Position numbers and translations under genes: made by a program. DNA of 35,171 nucleotides from Nitrospinota bacterium. GTDB lineage: Bacteria; Nitrospinota_A; UBA7883. The notes under the pieces are model-generated. The model was given only the letters and a program-made list of their open reading frames with translations. It did no database searches and was not told the DNA's origin. How positions within the stretch are numbered: the first letter of the stretch is position 1; every line of letters begins with the position of its first letter. Positions 27,725 to 35,171 of the stretch are shown here, one piece after another. The stretch is from assembly GCA_029881335.1 (NCBI GenBank), contig JAOUMU010000001.1:1-35171 (forward strand). Reading direction: 5' to 3'.

Positions 27725-28453
27725 TCACCACGTGAAAGTGGGTTCGTACATATGCCGCATTTGCCAGTCGGCGTCCTTATATCCCCCCGCCTCTCCGGTA
27801 TCTTCATAAATCTGCGCGCCGGATTCATCCACTCCACCCGATTTGCCGGCGCGGTATTTCCCCACGCCTATCTGCATGGCGCGCTCCACCTCGTAGTATT
27901 TGGCCACGTCCACCGGGGGGACCGCCATCCTGGGGCCCATGGCCGGATTGTGGCACGAATCGCATCCTAGCACCTTTGCCTGGTGGCCGCTTCTGTATAT
28001 GCCCAATCCCAGAATAAGCCCCAGACAAATTACCGGCACGGCGAAGATGAAACTTTTCTTGAATCCTGATTTCATTCCCCGCGCCCAACCGAAAAGAGAC
28101 TTAAGGCCAGGTATTTTGTCGAACGGTATCTTGTGATAAAAGGGCATCAAGATGAGCCAGATCACCAGACCAATGGGAACCAGCGCCGTGATAAACAGGT
28201 ACTTTTTCAGCCGCCCTTTCAGATACCAGAAAGGGATCCAGAACATCAGAAAAACCCATTCCGGGCCTGGGATATTCTCTCCATCGTCCGGGTAGGGGAT
28301 TACTTCCGGCGCGTCGTCCGGCACGGGGAACATTGTCGCCAAAACTCCCGCTGCGGCGAGAACCACCAGCATCAACACCGAAAGGGTGAACACCCAGTGT
28401 GGAAAGAACCTCCATCCAGCAGATTCCTGCTTTTCCTCTTCTGCCACGATCAC
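27725..28453 (-). CDS. Cytochrome b subunit IV-like protein fused to a C-terminal mono-heme c domain
   Basis: ORF track extends to 28546 but overlaps the cyt b gene. Probable GTG start at 28453. GPEWVFLMFWIPFWYLKG (PEWY-like), TMs, LGCDSCHNPAMGP heme c motif. Confidence 0.82.
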   Translation of the reverse strand: MIVAEEEKQESAGWRFFPHWVFTLSVLMLVVLAAAGVLATMFPVPDDAPEVIPYPDDGENIPGPEWVFLMFWIPFWYLKGRLKKYLFITALVPIGLVIWLILMPFYHKIPFDKIPGLKSLFGWARGMKSGFKKSFIFAVPVICLGLILGLGIYRSGHQAKVLGCDSCHNPAMGPRMAVPPVDVAKYYEVERAMQIGVGKYRAGKSGGVDESGAQIYEDTGEAGGYKDADWQMRHMYEPTFTW

Positions 28454-28487
28454 ACCCCCATTCCAGTATAAATAGTCCTTTTCATGA

Positions 28488-29120
28488 TCATACCTTCGGC
28501 GTGGGACCGCGCATGCGAAATAGCACAATGTGCACCCCAATGACACCCATGGTCACCACCGGCAAAATCAATATGTGCATCCAGTAATTGCGTCCGTGGG
28601 AAAAGGTCATCAGCATAAGGCCCTTCAGCGCATTACCAACCATGGGTATGGTGTGCGCCCAGTCTGCCCAGATGACAAGCTCCCAGTAGCTGCGCCAGTC
28701 CCACGGCATGATGATCCCTGTGATCATTAGCAGAATGTACAAAAAACCGAGAATAAGACCGGTCCACCAATTGAAGACCCTGGGTGGCTTGTACGCCTTT
28801 CGGGCCATCACATGGAGCATATGTATCAGCAGGAATGACACACCCATCGTGCAACTCCATCTGTGGATGTTGCGGACCAAGGCTCCCAGTGCGGTCGTGT
28901 TGCACATTTCCCTTATGCTCTGGTGCGCCTCCACTGGGTCGGTGTCAAAGAAGAAGAGCATGTAAATGCCGGTCATCACCTGGATCATGATGATCCCGAT
29001 AGTGAGCCCACCGAACAGATGCCAGAATGATATATCCGCCGGGAGAGGATAGGCCAGGTGTTTTTTATAAAACTCCCATCCCCCCAGACGTTGATCGAAC
29101 CATTGGGTCAAGGCCCTCAT
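28488..29120 (-). CDS. Cytochrome b6-type (N-terminal cytochrome b) subunit
   Basis: 210 aa; HRWSCTMGVSFLLIH and HILILPVVTMGVIGVH bis-His pairs with 14- and 15-residue offsets, WWTGLILGFLYI, DWRSYWELVIWA. Confidence 0.9.
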   Translation of the reverse strand: MRALTQWFDQRLGGWEFYKKHLAYPLPADISFWHLFGGLTIGIIMIQVMTGIYMLFFFDTDPVEAHQSIREMCNTTALGALVRNIHRWSCTMGVSFLLIHMLHVMARKAYKPPRVFNWWTGLILGFLYILLMITGIIMPWDWRSYWELVIWADWAHTIPMVGNALKGLMLMTFSHGRNYWMHILILPVVTMGVIGVHIVLFRMRGPTPKV

Positions 29121-29146
29121 TGCAATCCCCCTCTACCCTGTCTCTC

Positions 29147-29647
29147 CTACGGCCCGCTGTCGGCTTTTGCTTCCAGCGGCTCGTTTTTATAATCGTTTTC
29201 GTACTTGTTGGTCTCCGCAAGGAAATCAATTTTCCATTCGTTCAATTCCTCGTCCAGGACCAGGTTCATCCGGCTTGTGCTGATGAACGCGTCACCGAAC
29301 AATGAAGGGGTGGCCACTTCCATCCGCACCGAGGCCACATAAACACCCCCCTTGTTCCTTTCTTTGGGAACATCAACATCAACAATCTTTATCTTTGTGC
29401 CTTTTTCAAAATCCTGCACCCATTTGCGGAAAGAGTCCGGATCCACGTGGCCATACTTCTGGCTCACCATGCCATGAGCTTCCTTCAAGGTAAGCTTCCC
29501 CCCCTGGCCCAAAAGCGAATAAAACTTCAGGACCACCTTTTCCGGCGGCATGGCTGGCGCCTCCTTCTCTTTCTCCTTGCTCGTGCAGGAGCCCAGCGCC
29601 AACGTAAAAGTCAAACAGGCAAATACTAAATAATTTATGAGTTTCAT
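29147..29647 (-). CDS. Putative lipoprotein of unknown function
   Basis: 166 aa; MKLINYLVFACLTFTLALGSCTSKEKEKEAP lipobox-like signal; no recognised catalytic motif. Confidence 0.7.
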   Translation of the reverse strand: MKLINYLVFACLTFTLALGSCTSKEKEKEAPAMPPEKVVLKFYSLLGQGGKLTLKEAHGMVSQKYGHVDPDSFRKWVQDFEKGTKIKIVDVDVPKERNKGGVYVASVRMEVATPSLFGDAFISTSRMNLVLDEELNEWKIDFLAETNKYENDYKNEPLEAKADSGP

Positions 29648-29666
29648 ATGAACATTTTAAAGGAAA

Positions 29667-29692
29667 GAGACCGGGAATTTCTTCCCGGCCTC
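29667..29692 (-). terminator. Strong hairpin between the NosZ-like gene and the downstream lipoprotein/cyt b genes (attenuator or terminator)
   Basis: Minus-strand RNA GAGGCCGGGAA-GAAA-UUCCCGGUCUC (11-bp stem with one G-U, GAAA tetraloop), followed by UUUCCUUU. Confidence 0.55.
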
Positions 29693-29738
29693 TTCTCAAT
29701 AGTAATCAACAGCTGAAAGCCGTATTTAATACGTGCGA

Positions 29739-31538
29739 TCAGATAGTCGGCTCGTTGCCTTCCTTAAGAGTGTTCATGAGCTTGTTGGTGCCCACCAGGA
29801 ACTCGCTCTCGGCTTCGTCGAGAAGCTGCTCCTGCATGGAAACAGAGTCATAATCACCGTTGGCGAGCGAAGCCTGCCCACCTGGGGGGTCAACAAAGAA
29901 CGTTCCGCGCATTTCCAGATGCAAAGGACCGCAGAAATGCTGACAGAAAAACTCATACTCACCAGCCTTGTCGGCCACAAATTCAGCCATCTGGCTGATA
30001 CCTCTGGGGCTGATCAACATGGTGCGCATTCCGTAGTAGCCATAGACCGCCAAGCCCATGGTCACGTCCGGGTTCTTGGTCAAACCGGAGGCTTTGTCGA
30101 TGTTGGTCAGAATCATGCGAACCTTGGCGCCCTTCGGAACATGAATGAACCTGGGGACATAGCCATAGGAGAACGCCTTGACGCGCACAACATAGACGTC
30201 GCCTTCCTTTGTGACGCCGGGCTTGCCGTCGTCGCGCGGGATCCACACTTTCTTGACGTTGTCCGAATGTTTCGGCTCAAGCTGCGGGCGAACACCCTTA
30301 AGACCAGGCGTGCCAGCTTGACCAAACTCGATGTGAACATCGCCCAGGTCGTAACCCTTGGTGAACAATTCCGCGCCCTTGCCGGTATTCCATCTCTGGA
30401 TGTAGTTGGCGAAGATCATGCGCCCCTCGTGAGGCTCGCCGTCCACCGGAATCAGCTTAACGGACTTACCATAGGTCGGGCTGGACTCGTCGATATCCTG
30501 AAGCTCAAAGTTGACCGCAAAGACGATGCCGGTCGGGGTAAACAAGCCTGTGGAGAACTTGTTCTGCGAGCAATAGTACGCGTTGTCCGGAGCTATCGAG
30601 TTGTGACCAACCCGATAATGAATCGGGAACTCGTCCACCAGCTGACCGCGATCCGCGTCAATCTTGGAGGTCGAGTCGGACACGAAGCAGGACTGGTAGA
30701 TATACTTGCCCAGGGTATCCCACTGGTTGTGCAGAGGACCTGCGCCGGTCGGAATAACCTTGCGGACACGGAGCTGCTGCACGTCAATGATCGACAGGGT
30801 AGCAGAGAGCTTGTCGCAAACGGCCACTGTCCTGTTCGTCGGGCTGACGTTGGTTCCGTGCGGGTTTTTGCCCACCGGGATTTCCTTAACCAGCTTGAAA
30901 GGATCCTGCTGGAACACCATGACGGTGGAGTGGTAGTAGTTACCAGAGAAAACGTAGCTGCCGTCCCTGGCCGTATCCGGATAATCCGGAGCGGAAGGAG
31001 CAGGCGGAACGTCGATGACCGTGGTGGCGCCGTCGCTCAAGCGCAGCTTCAGCATTTTGCCGGTCAGCTCACCCGTGGCCCAAAGGTACTTGCCGTTAGG
31101 CGAAAGGGCCGCGCTGTGGTGGATACCAAAAGGCTTCGGCAGAGCGAAAATCCTCTCGGTCCAACCTGTCTGAAGGTTAACCTCCGCGATCGTGTCGGAA
31201 CCCTTATCTGAAACGTAAAGATACTTTCCATCCGGTGTGCCGTTGTTATTGCCGGCGTTGGAACCGGAGAATGGAAAGTTGTGCAGGTCCACGCCGCACT
31301 TGATATGACGATAGGTACGCATGGACGGAATGCCGATGACACCAATGGCGCCGTCGACGCCGCCGGCGTCGTACAATATCGCATAATCCCTGAGTGGCGC
31401 ATCGCTGTCCTGCGAAGCGATGACGTGCCAGTCGCGCTTATCGAACGGTGTCAGAACCGTCGTCTTGGCGTCCGCCGAAACGGCGAAAGACACCAGCGCA
31501 ATCAGCGTCGCTAAACTTAACGCAAATGCTTTTTTCAA
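29739..31538 (-). CDS. Divergent Sec-exported nitrous-oxide-reductase-like protein (seven-bladed-propeller-type N-terminal region + C-terminal cupredoxin/CuA-type domain)
   Basis: 599 aa; NosZ-like segments DGKYLYVSDKGSDTIAEV, GIHHSAALSPNGKYLWA, GKNPHGTNVSP, GAGPLHNQWD, VGHNSIAP, DGEPHEGRMIF, and CuA-type FCQHFCGPLHLEMRGTFFV. Sec signal without twin Arg. Confidence 0.85.
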   Translation of the reverse strand: MKKAFALSLATLIALVSFAVSADAKTTVLTPFDKRDWHVIASQDSDAPLRDYAILYDAGGVDGAIGVIGIPSMRTYRHIKCGVDLHNFPFSGSNAGNNNGTPDGKYLYVSDKGSDTIAEVNLQTGWTERIFALPKPFGIHHSAALSPNGKYLWATGELTGKMLKLRLSDGATTVIDVPPAPSAPDYPDTARDGSYVFSGNYYHSTVMVFQQDPFKLVKEIPVGKNPHGTNVSPTNRTVAVCDKLSATLSIIDVQQLRVRKVIPTGAGPLHNQWDTLGKYIYQSCFVSDSTSKIDADRGQLVDEFPIHYRVGHNSIAPDNAYYCSQNKFSTGLFTPTGIVFAVNFELQDIDESSPTYGKSVKLIPVDGEPHEGRMIFANYIQRWNTGKGAELFTKGYDLGDVHIEFGQAGTPGLKGVRPQLEPKHSDNVKKVWIPRDDGKPGVTKEGDVYVVRVKAFSYGYVPRFIHVPKGAKVRMILTNIDKASGLTKNPDVTMGLAVYGYYGMRTMLISPRGISQMAEFVADKAGEYEFFCQHFCGPLHLEMRGTFFVDPPGGQASLANGDYDSVSMQEQLLDEAESEFLVGTNKLMNTLKEGNEPTI

Positions 31539-31556
31539 AATGACTCACCCCCTCGA

Positions 31557-31979
31557 TTAATACTGTTCGTGTTTGTAATAGACGCCCGCTTTAGCGTCGC
31601 TGTCGAGCCTCTTGACCAAATAGTCGTTTGCGTCAAGAATGTCGATCCTTCGGGCATTCCACTTCCCATCCTTAAACCAACCATACGCCGCGATGAGATC
31701 GCCTTTCTTCAGCTCCGAGAACTTTTTAAAGTCCGCGCGCTTGGCTGTCATCACATAGCACTCAGGCAAAAGATGGAGCTCATAGGTCTTGGCTGTTTTC
31801 TCGAACTTGGTCTTGATCGTCACCTGCCTTTTGCCCAATGCAGTGATCTCGCCAATCTGCAGAGCGTCGGTAATGGCGGAACCCTTACCAACGGCACTCT
31901 CCCCGGCGGACGCCTCCTTGGTCATTGCCGGAACGAAAACCATGCCAACCAACAATAGAGATAATAAAACCTTTTTCAC
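31557..31979 (-). CDS. Small exported protein of unknown function (OB-fold-like/DUF5666-like impression)
   Basis: 140 aa; GTG start with AGGGGGT SD; signal peptide MKKVLLSLLLVGMVFVPAMTKEASA; IGEITALGKRQVTIKTKFEKTAKTYELHLLPECYVMTAKRADFKKFSELKKGDLIAAYGWFKDGKWNARRIDIL. 18 nt upstream of the NosZ-like gene. Confidence 0.75.
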   Translation of the reverse strand: MKKVLLSLLLVGMVFVPAMTKEASAGESAVGKGSAITDALQIGEITALGKRQVTIKTKFEKTAKTYELHLLPECYVMTAKRADFKKFSELKKGDLIAAYGWFKDGKWNARRIDILDANDYLVKRLDSDAKAGVYYKHEQY

Positions 31980-32085
31980 TCAAACACCCCCTTTCAGTGG
32001 ATACAAATGAAAATGTACGCAATATGGCCTACAGGCACCTTGCCTTGCAAACCATGTACCAACTAATACGCGCCCCGGGGCAAAA

Positions 32086-32294
32086 ATAACACATTGTAAT
32101 TCATGATGTTATACCAACCCAAGTTACGTAGTAATTTTCCATGTTAAATAACATTTTCGTCCCAGTTTCGCCACAAAGGTAACCCCAAGTTTTAACTGGC
32201 TTTTTATTCGTATGTTATCCCCAACCGCCTGTACTCTACCAAATTGTTCGACACAATGCTACCACTTTTTCGTTTTGAAAAGCAACAATAACAT
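32086..32294. promoter_or_regulatory. Cluster of five ATAACA/TGTTAT-type motifs upstream of the NosZ-like operon
   Basis: ATAACA at 32086-32091, TGTTAT at 32107-32112, ATGTTA-AA-TAACAT palindrome at 32141-32154, ATGTTAT at 32212-32218, ATAACAT at 32288-32294, in the 343-bp noncoding gap. Confidence 0.4.
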
Positions 32295-32322
32295 TTCGTT
32301 GAACCTATTTCACCTTTTGTGG

Positions 32323-35124
32323 TTATTGCTTCATAAGGCTGCGAGCCAATTCAGGGCTGATCTTCGCCAATTCCTGGAAAGTCTCCTCCGCTTTATCCTT
32401 CTCGCCCAGATAATGGTACGACTTCATAAGGTAAAAATACGCTTCCAAAAGCTGGCTGTTAATCCTCCTCGCCCAGTCCAGCATCTGCGACGCCGTCCGG
32501 AAATCCCCCCGGGAGTAATACAGATAACCCAGATCGAAAACAGCCAGCCCCAAAAACGGATCCATCGGCGCCAGCTTGTACGCCTCCTTATAGTTCTCAA
32601 GCTCCGCCGGGTAATCCTGCCGGGCGTGGTTCACCCTCCCCTGCAGAAGATAAGTCCTCGCTTTGAAGTAATCCCCCATCGCGTCGTTGAGCGCGCCTGT
32701 TTTCTCCGGATCCCCGGAGGCCAGGGGAAGCCTTTTCCTGGCCATCGCCACTGTGGCGAAGTTCTCCACCGCAAAGCTGGCCCGGTCCCATATGCCACCT
32801 GGCGCCGAATACTCTATCACTGGCCGGGCGTCCGTGTTAATCGGATAGCCTTTGGTGAACTCCAGGGCTTCCGCCCGATCCATTACGTAAAACGAGAGGA
32901 ACGAGAATAGGTCGGCGTGTTCTATCATATCGGCTCGAACCCTCTCACGTCCCAGCGCCTGGGATATTTTGTCCAGGTTCAGCTCCATCTCCCCGGCGGA
33001 GCCCACCAGCAGCAGGGTGGAAAGCTGGCCGTTCGTATCCCCGCTCCACACCGTCACATTCCCGAAAACGTAGGCAAAAGTCCTCATGATAACCTTCAGG
33101 TCGTGGGCGGAAAGCTGGTACAGCGGCAGCCATTGCGCCATGATCCCCCCGTCGGCCAGCCTGGCTTTCACGTTCTGATAATGCTCCGCCGAGTACAAGG
33201 CCCCCACTCCGGCGCTATCCGGCTGGAACAGGTCGGAGATCACCACGTCATATTTCTTCTTGGCCACCCGCGCATAGTTACGGCCGTCCCAGAAGGTGAC
33301 GTGAAACCTTTCGTCCGCCACGATCTTGTGGTTGTCCTTTTCAAACAGACGCTGGACATCCATCAGCTCCGGAACCAGTTCCACGCAATCAATCCGCTCC
33401 ACCGGATGACCACCCACCGCCCCGGCGGTGATCCCGGAACCCAGGGAAATGACCAATACGTTTTTTGCGTCCGGATTGAGGATCATTGGCAAATGGCCAA
33501 ACCGCACCGCCACATCCCCGCTGGTGGCCAGCTGATAGTCGTTCACCATCAGCGTCAGGGGACCTCCCTTCCGATCCTCTATCACCCGCACGGAGCCTGT
33601 CGCCCCTTCCCTGGCCAGCGCCACCTTCTCCTTGACCACCCGGCCCATCCCCACATTCACCCCCGCAATATAGACAACGGAGATTATGAATATGGCCGTG
33701 GCCAGGGATGTGGGCAAGGCCCAAGCCAGGACTTGACGATGGCGGGAAAGGCCCATGGCCGTATAGCCGGTCAATAGCGCCACGCCGCCCACCAGAAGTA
33801 TTGATATCTGCAGGCCCACCATGGGAAGAATTACAAACCCGGCCAAAAGCGACCCGCATATCCCACCCAGTGTGCCGGTGGCGTAGGCCATCCCGGAACG
33901 GCGCCCCAATGAGCCTAGCGACTCTGTGACAACCTTTGTGAGGAGAGGAAAAGATATCCCCATCAAAAACGCTGGCGGCAGGATCGTGATCCCCATCAAC
34001 GCCAGCATGACCAGCATATCGCGGGCGAGGGTCATGTGGGAGAACATCCCTGCCAGGGTCTCCGCCATTCCCGGAACCTTCACGAATATCGGCACGCTGA
34101 CAAATGCCCATATCCCCACTCCCAGTTGGGCCAGGCCAAGAAGGCGAAGCGGATCTTTCACCCTGTCCAGCACCCTGGAAAATACATGGCTACCCAGCGC
34201 TATTCCCAGAAGATACATAGAGAGTAGCCCACTGAAAAGATATACGGTGGATTTGAATGAAACCACGAACCCCCGGGTCCATAGAATCTCCAGTGCGATG
34301 GAGCTGAATCCTGCCGCGGCCATCAGCGTCATGGCCATCGCCGGGGAGATCAAGGGCTCAAACCCAGATTCCGTCTCATTCTCTGCGACATCACCTGCCC
34401 CGGCCTTCGCCGCTGGCCTCTCTAGCCTGGCCTCTTTTTTCCCCTTCTTCTTTTTCTTTTTCCCTTCTTCGGCCGAATCCAAAGACTTCAGAATCCCCTC
34501 CTCTTCTTCCGGCCGGGCCCCAGGCGTCAGCCACACCAGCCCTGCCACCAGAAAATTGGCCAGAAAAGCCGCGAATAGGGTATTCCAAACCCCAAAGTAC
34601 CTGACCATCACAAAGCCGGAGAGGAAACACCCGGCCATGGCGCCATAGGTGTTGGCGGCGTATAAGACCCCGATCCCCTTGCCGAGCCGATCCATGGAAG
34701 TGATATAGAACTTGCTCATCACCGGCAATGTCCCCCCCATCAGGAAGGTGGGGATGAGCAGCGCCGCAAACGCCAGAACGAATCTGGCGGCCTGCCATTT
34801 AAAGGAAGTTATCTCCTCCACTGTCATGGCGGCGGCCATGATGTCGTCGATCCAGCCGATAGCCACACTCACGCCCACTGCGGACATGGCTATCAAAACT
34901 TCCAGCATCACATAGGCGGCCTTGGGATCCTTCAGACGATCCGCCACCTTTCCCAGAAAATGGCTCCCCAGGGCCAGCCCGGCCAGAAACGCCGCCACCA
35001 CCAGGCTGACGGCGTAGACAGTATTCCCGAAGGAGAGCGAGAACATCCTGACCCATATGATCTGGTACACCAGCCCGGCGGCGCCGGAGAGAAAGAAGCA
35101 AAATGTGAATATATTCCTTGCCAT
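32323..35124 (-). CDS. Fused MFS-like membrane domain + spermidine-synthase-like domain + TPR (paralog of 22287-25202)
   Basis: 933 aa; SGAAGLVYQIIWVRMFSLSFGNTVYAVS, VLVISLGSGITAGAV..IDCVELVPELMDV...FWDGRNYARVAKKKYDVVISDLFQPDSAGVGALYSAEHYQNVKARLADGGIMAQWLPLYQLS, C-terminal TPRs. Confidence 0.9.
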   Translation of the reverse strand: MARNIFTFCFFLSGAAGLVYQIIWVRMFSLSFGNTVYAVSLVVAAFLAGLALGSHFLGKVADRLKDPKAAYVMLEVLIAMSAVGVSVAIGWIDDIMAAAMTVEEITSFKWQAARFVLAFAALLIPTFLMGGTLPVMSKFYITSMDRLGKGIGVLYAANTYGAMAGCFLSGFVMVRYFGVWNTLFAAFLANFLVAGLVWLTPGARPEEEEGILKSLDSAEEGKKKKKKGKKEARLERPAAKAGAGDVAENETESGFEPLISPAMAMTLMAAAGFSSIALEILWTRGFVVSFKSTVYLFSGLLSMYLLGIALGSHVFSRVLDRVKDPLRLLGLAQLGVGIWAFVSVPIFVKVPGMAETLAGMFSHMTLARDMLVMLALMGITILPPAFLMGISFPLLTKVVTESLGSLGRRSGMAYATGTLGGICGSLLAGFVILPMVGLQISILLVGGVALLTGYTAMGLSRHRQVLAWALPTSLATAIFIISVVYIAGVNVGMGRVVKEKVALAREGATGSVRVIEDRKGGPLTLMVNDYQLATSGDVAVRFGHLPMILNPDAKNVLVISLGSGITAGAVGGHPVERIDCVELVPELMDVQRLFEKDNHKIVADERFHVTFWDGRNYARVAKKKYDVVISDLFQPDSAGVGALYSAEHYQNVKARLADGGIMAQWLPLYQLSAHDLKVIMRTFAYVFGNVTVWSGDTNGQLSTLLLVGSAGEMELNLDKISQALGRERVRADMIEHADLFSFLSFYVMDRAEALEFTKGYPINTDARPVIEYSAPGGIWDRASFAVENFATVAMARKRLPLASGDPEKTGALNDAMGDYFKARTYLLQGRVNHARQDYPAELENYKEAYKLAPMDPFLGLAVFDLGYLYYSRGDFRTASQMLDWARRINSQLLEAYFYLMKSYHYLGEKDKAEETFQELAKISPELARSLMKQ

Positions 35125-35171
35125 CAGACGCCTATCCCGCCTCTAAGGCTCGTTAGGATCATTGTTTCCAT

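Noticed and set aside
29733-31211. 492-aa plus-strand ORF antisense to the NosZ-like gene
   Set aside because: Long but antisense to a protein with clear copper-site motifs; its protein has no recognisable family features. Likely an artefact of codon usage.
29739-31538. Calling the 599-aa gene nosZ outright (confirmed N2O reductase)
   Set aside because: Two metal-ligand positions differ from canonical NosZ and no nosDFYL genes are seen; function is not established from sequence alone.
1-35171. CRISPR arrays, tRNA/rRNA genes, IS elements or prophage
   Set aside because: No regularly spaced repeats, tRNA-like cloverleafs, transposase or phage-like ORFs were recognised on reading the window.

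Overview
This 35.2-kb window has a moderately high GC content and looks like a chromosome segment from a Gram-negative-type bacterium, since it encodes outer-membrane and periplasmic redox proteins. It contains four blocks. (A) 1-6807, minus strand: a bacterial microcompartment (BMC) locus. It has a partial class II aldolase at the left edge, three EutN/CcmL pentamers, one BMC-H, two tandem-domain BMC-T (one PduT-like with the Fe-S Cys), a PduS-like Fe-S flavoprotein, a PduP-like CoA-acylating aldehyde dehydrogenase, and an RpiR/MurR-type regulator. (B) 7078-10638, plus strand: a three-gene redox module made of an undecaheme-type cytochrome c, a fusion of two cyclic-nucleotide-binding domains to a four-cluster ferredoxin subunit, and a b-type membrane protein. 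(C) 10661-21773: mostly ordinary genes, namely a methyltransferase, TraB/GumN, LTA-synthase-like sulfatase, OM barrel, class C serine hydrolase, aminotransferase, CDF transporter, and a large sensor kinase with a PilJ/NarX-like sensor. (D) 21868-35124, minus strand: the most unusual region. It is a putative operon around a divergent Sec-exported nitrous-oxide-reductase-like (NosZ-like) protein with a C-terminal CuA-type domain. The CuA His position reads Met and one His of the CuZ His pair reads Asn. It is clustered with a split cytochrome b6/subunit IV-heme c pair, two Vgb/NHL-like beta-propellers, a lipoprotein, and two large MFS-spermidine-synthase-like-TPR fusions. No nosDFYL genes are visible in the window. 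All family assignments are from reading the supplied translations; no database searches were run.
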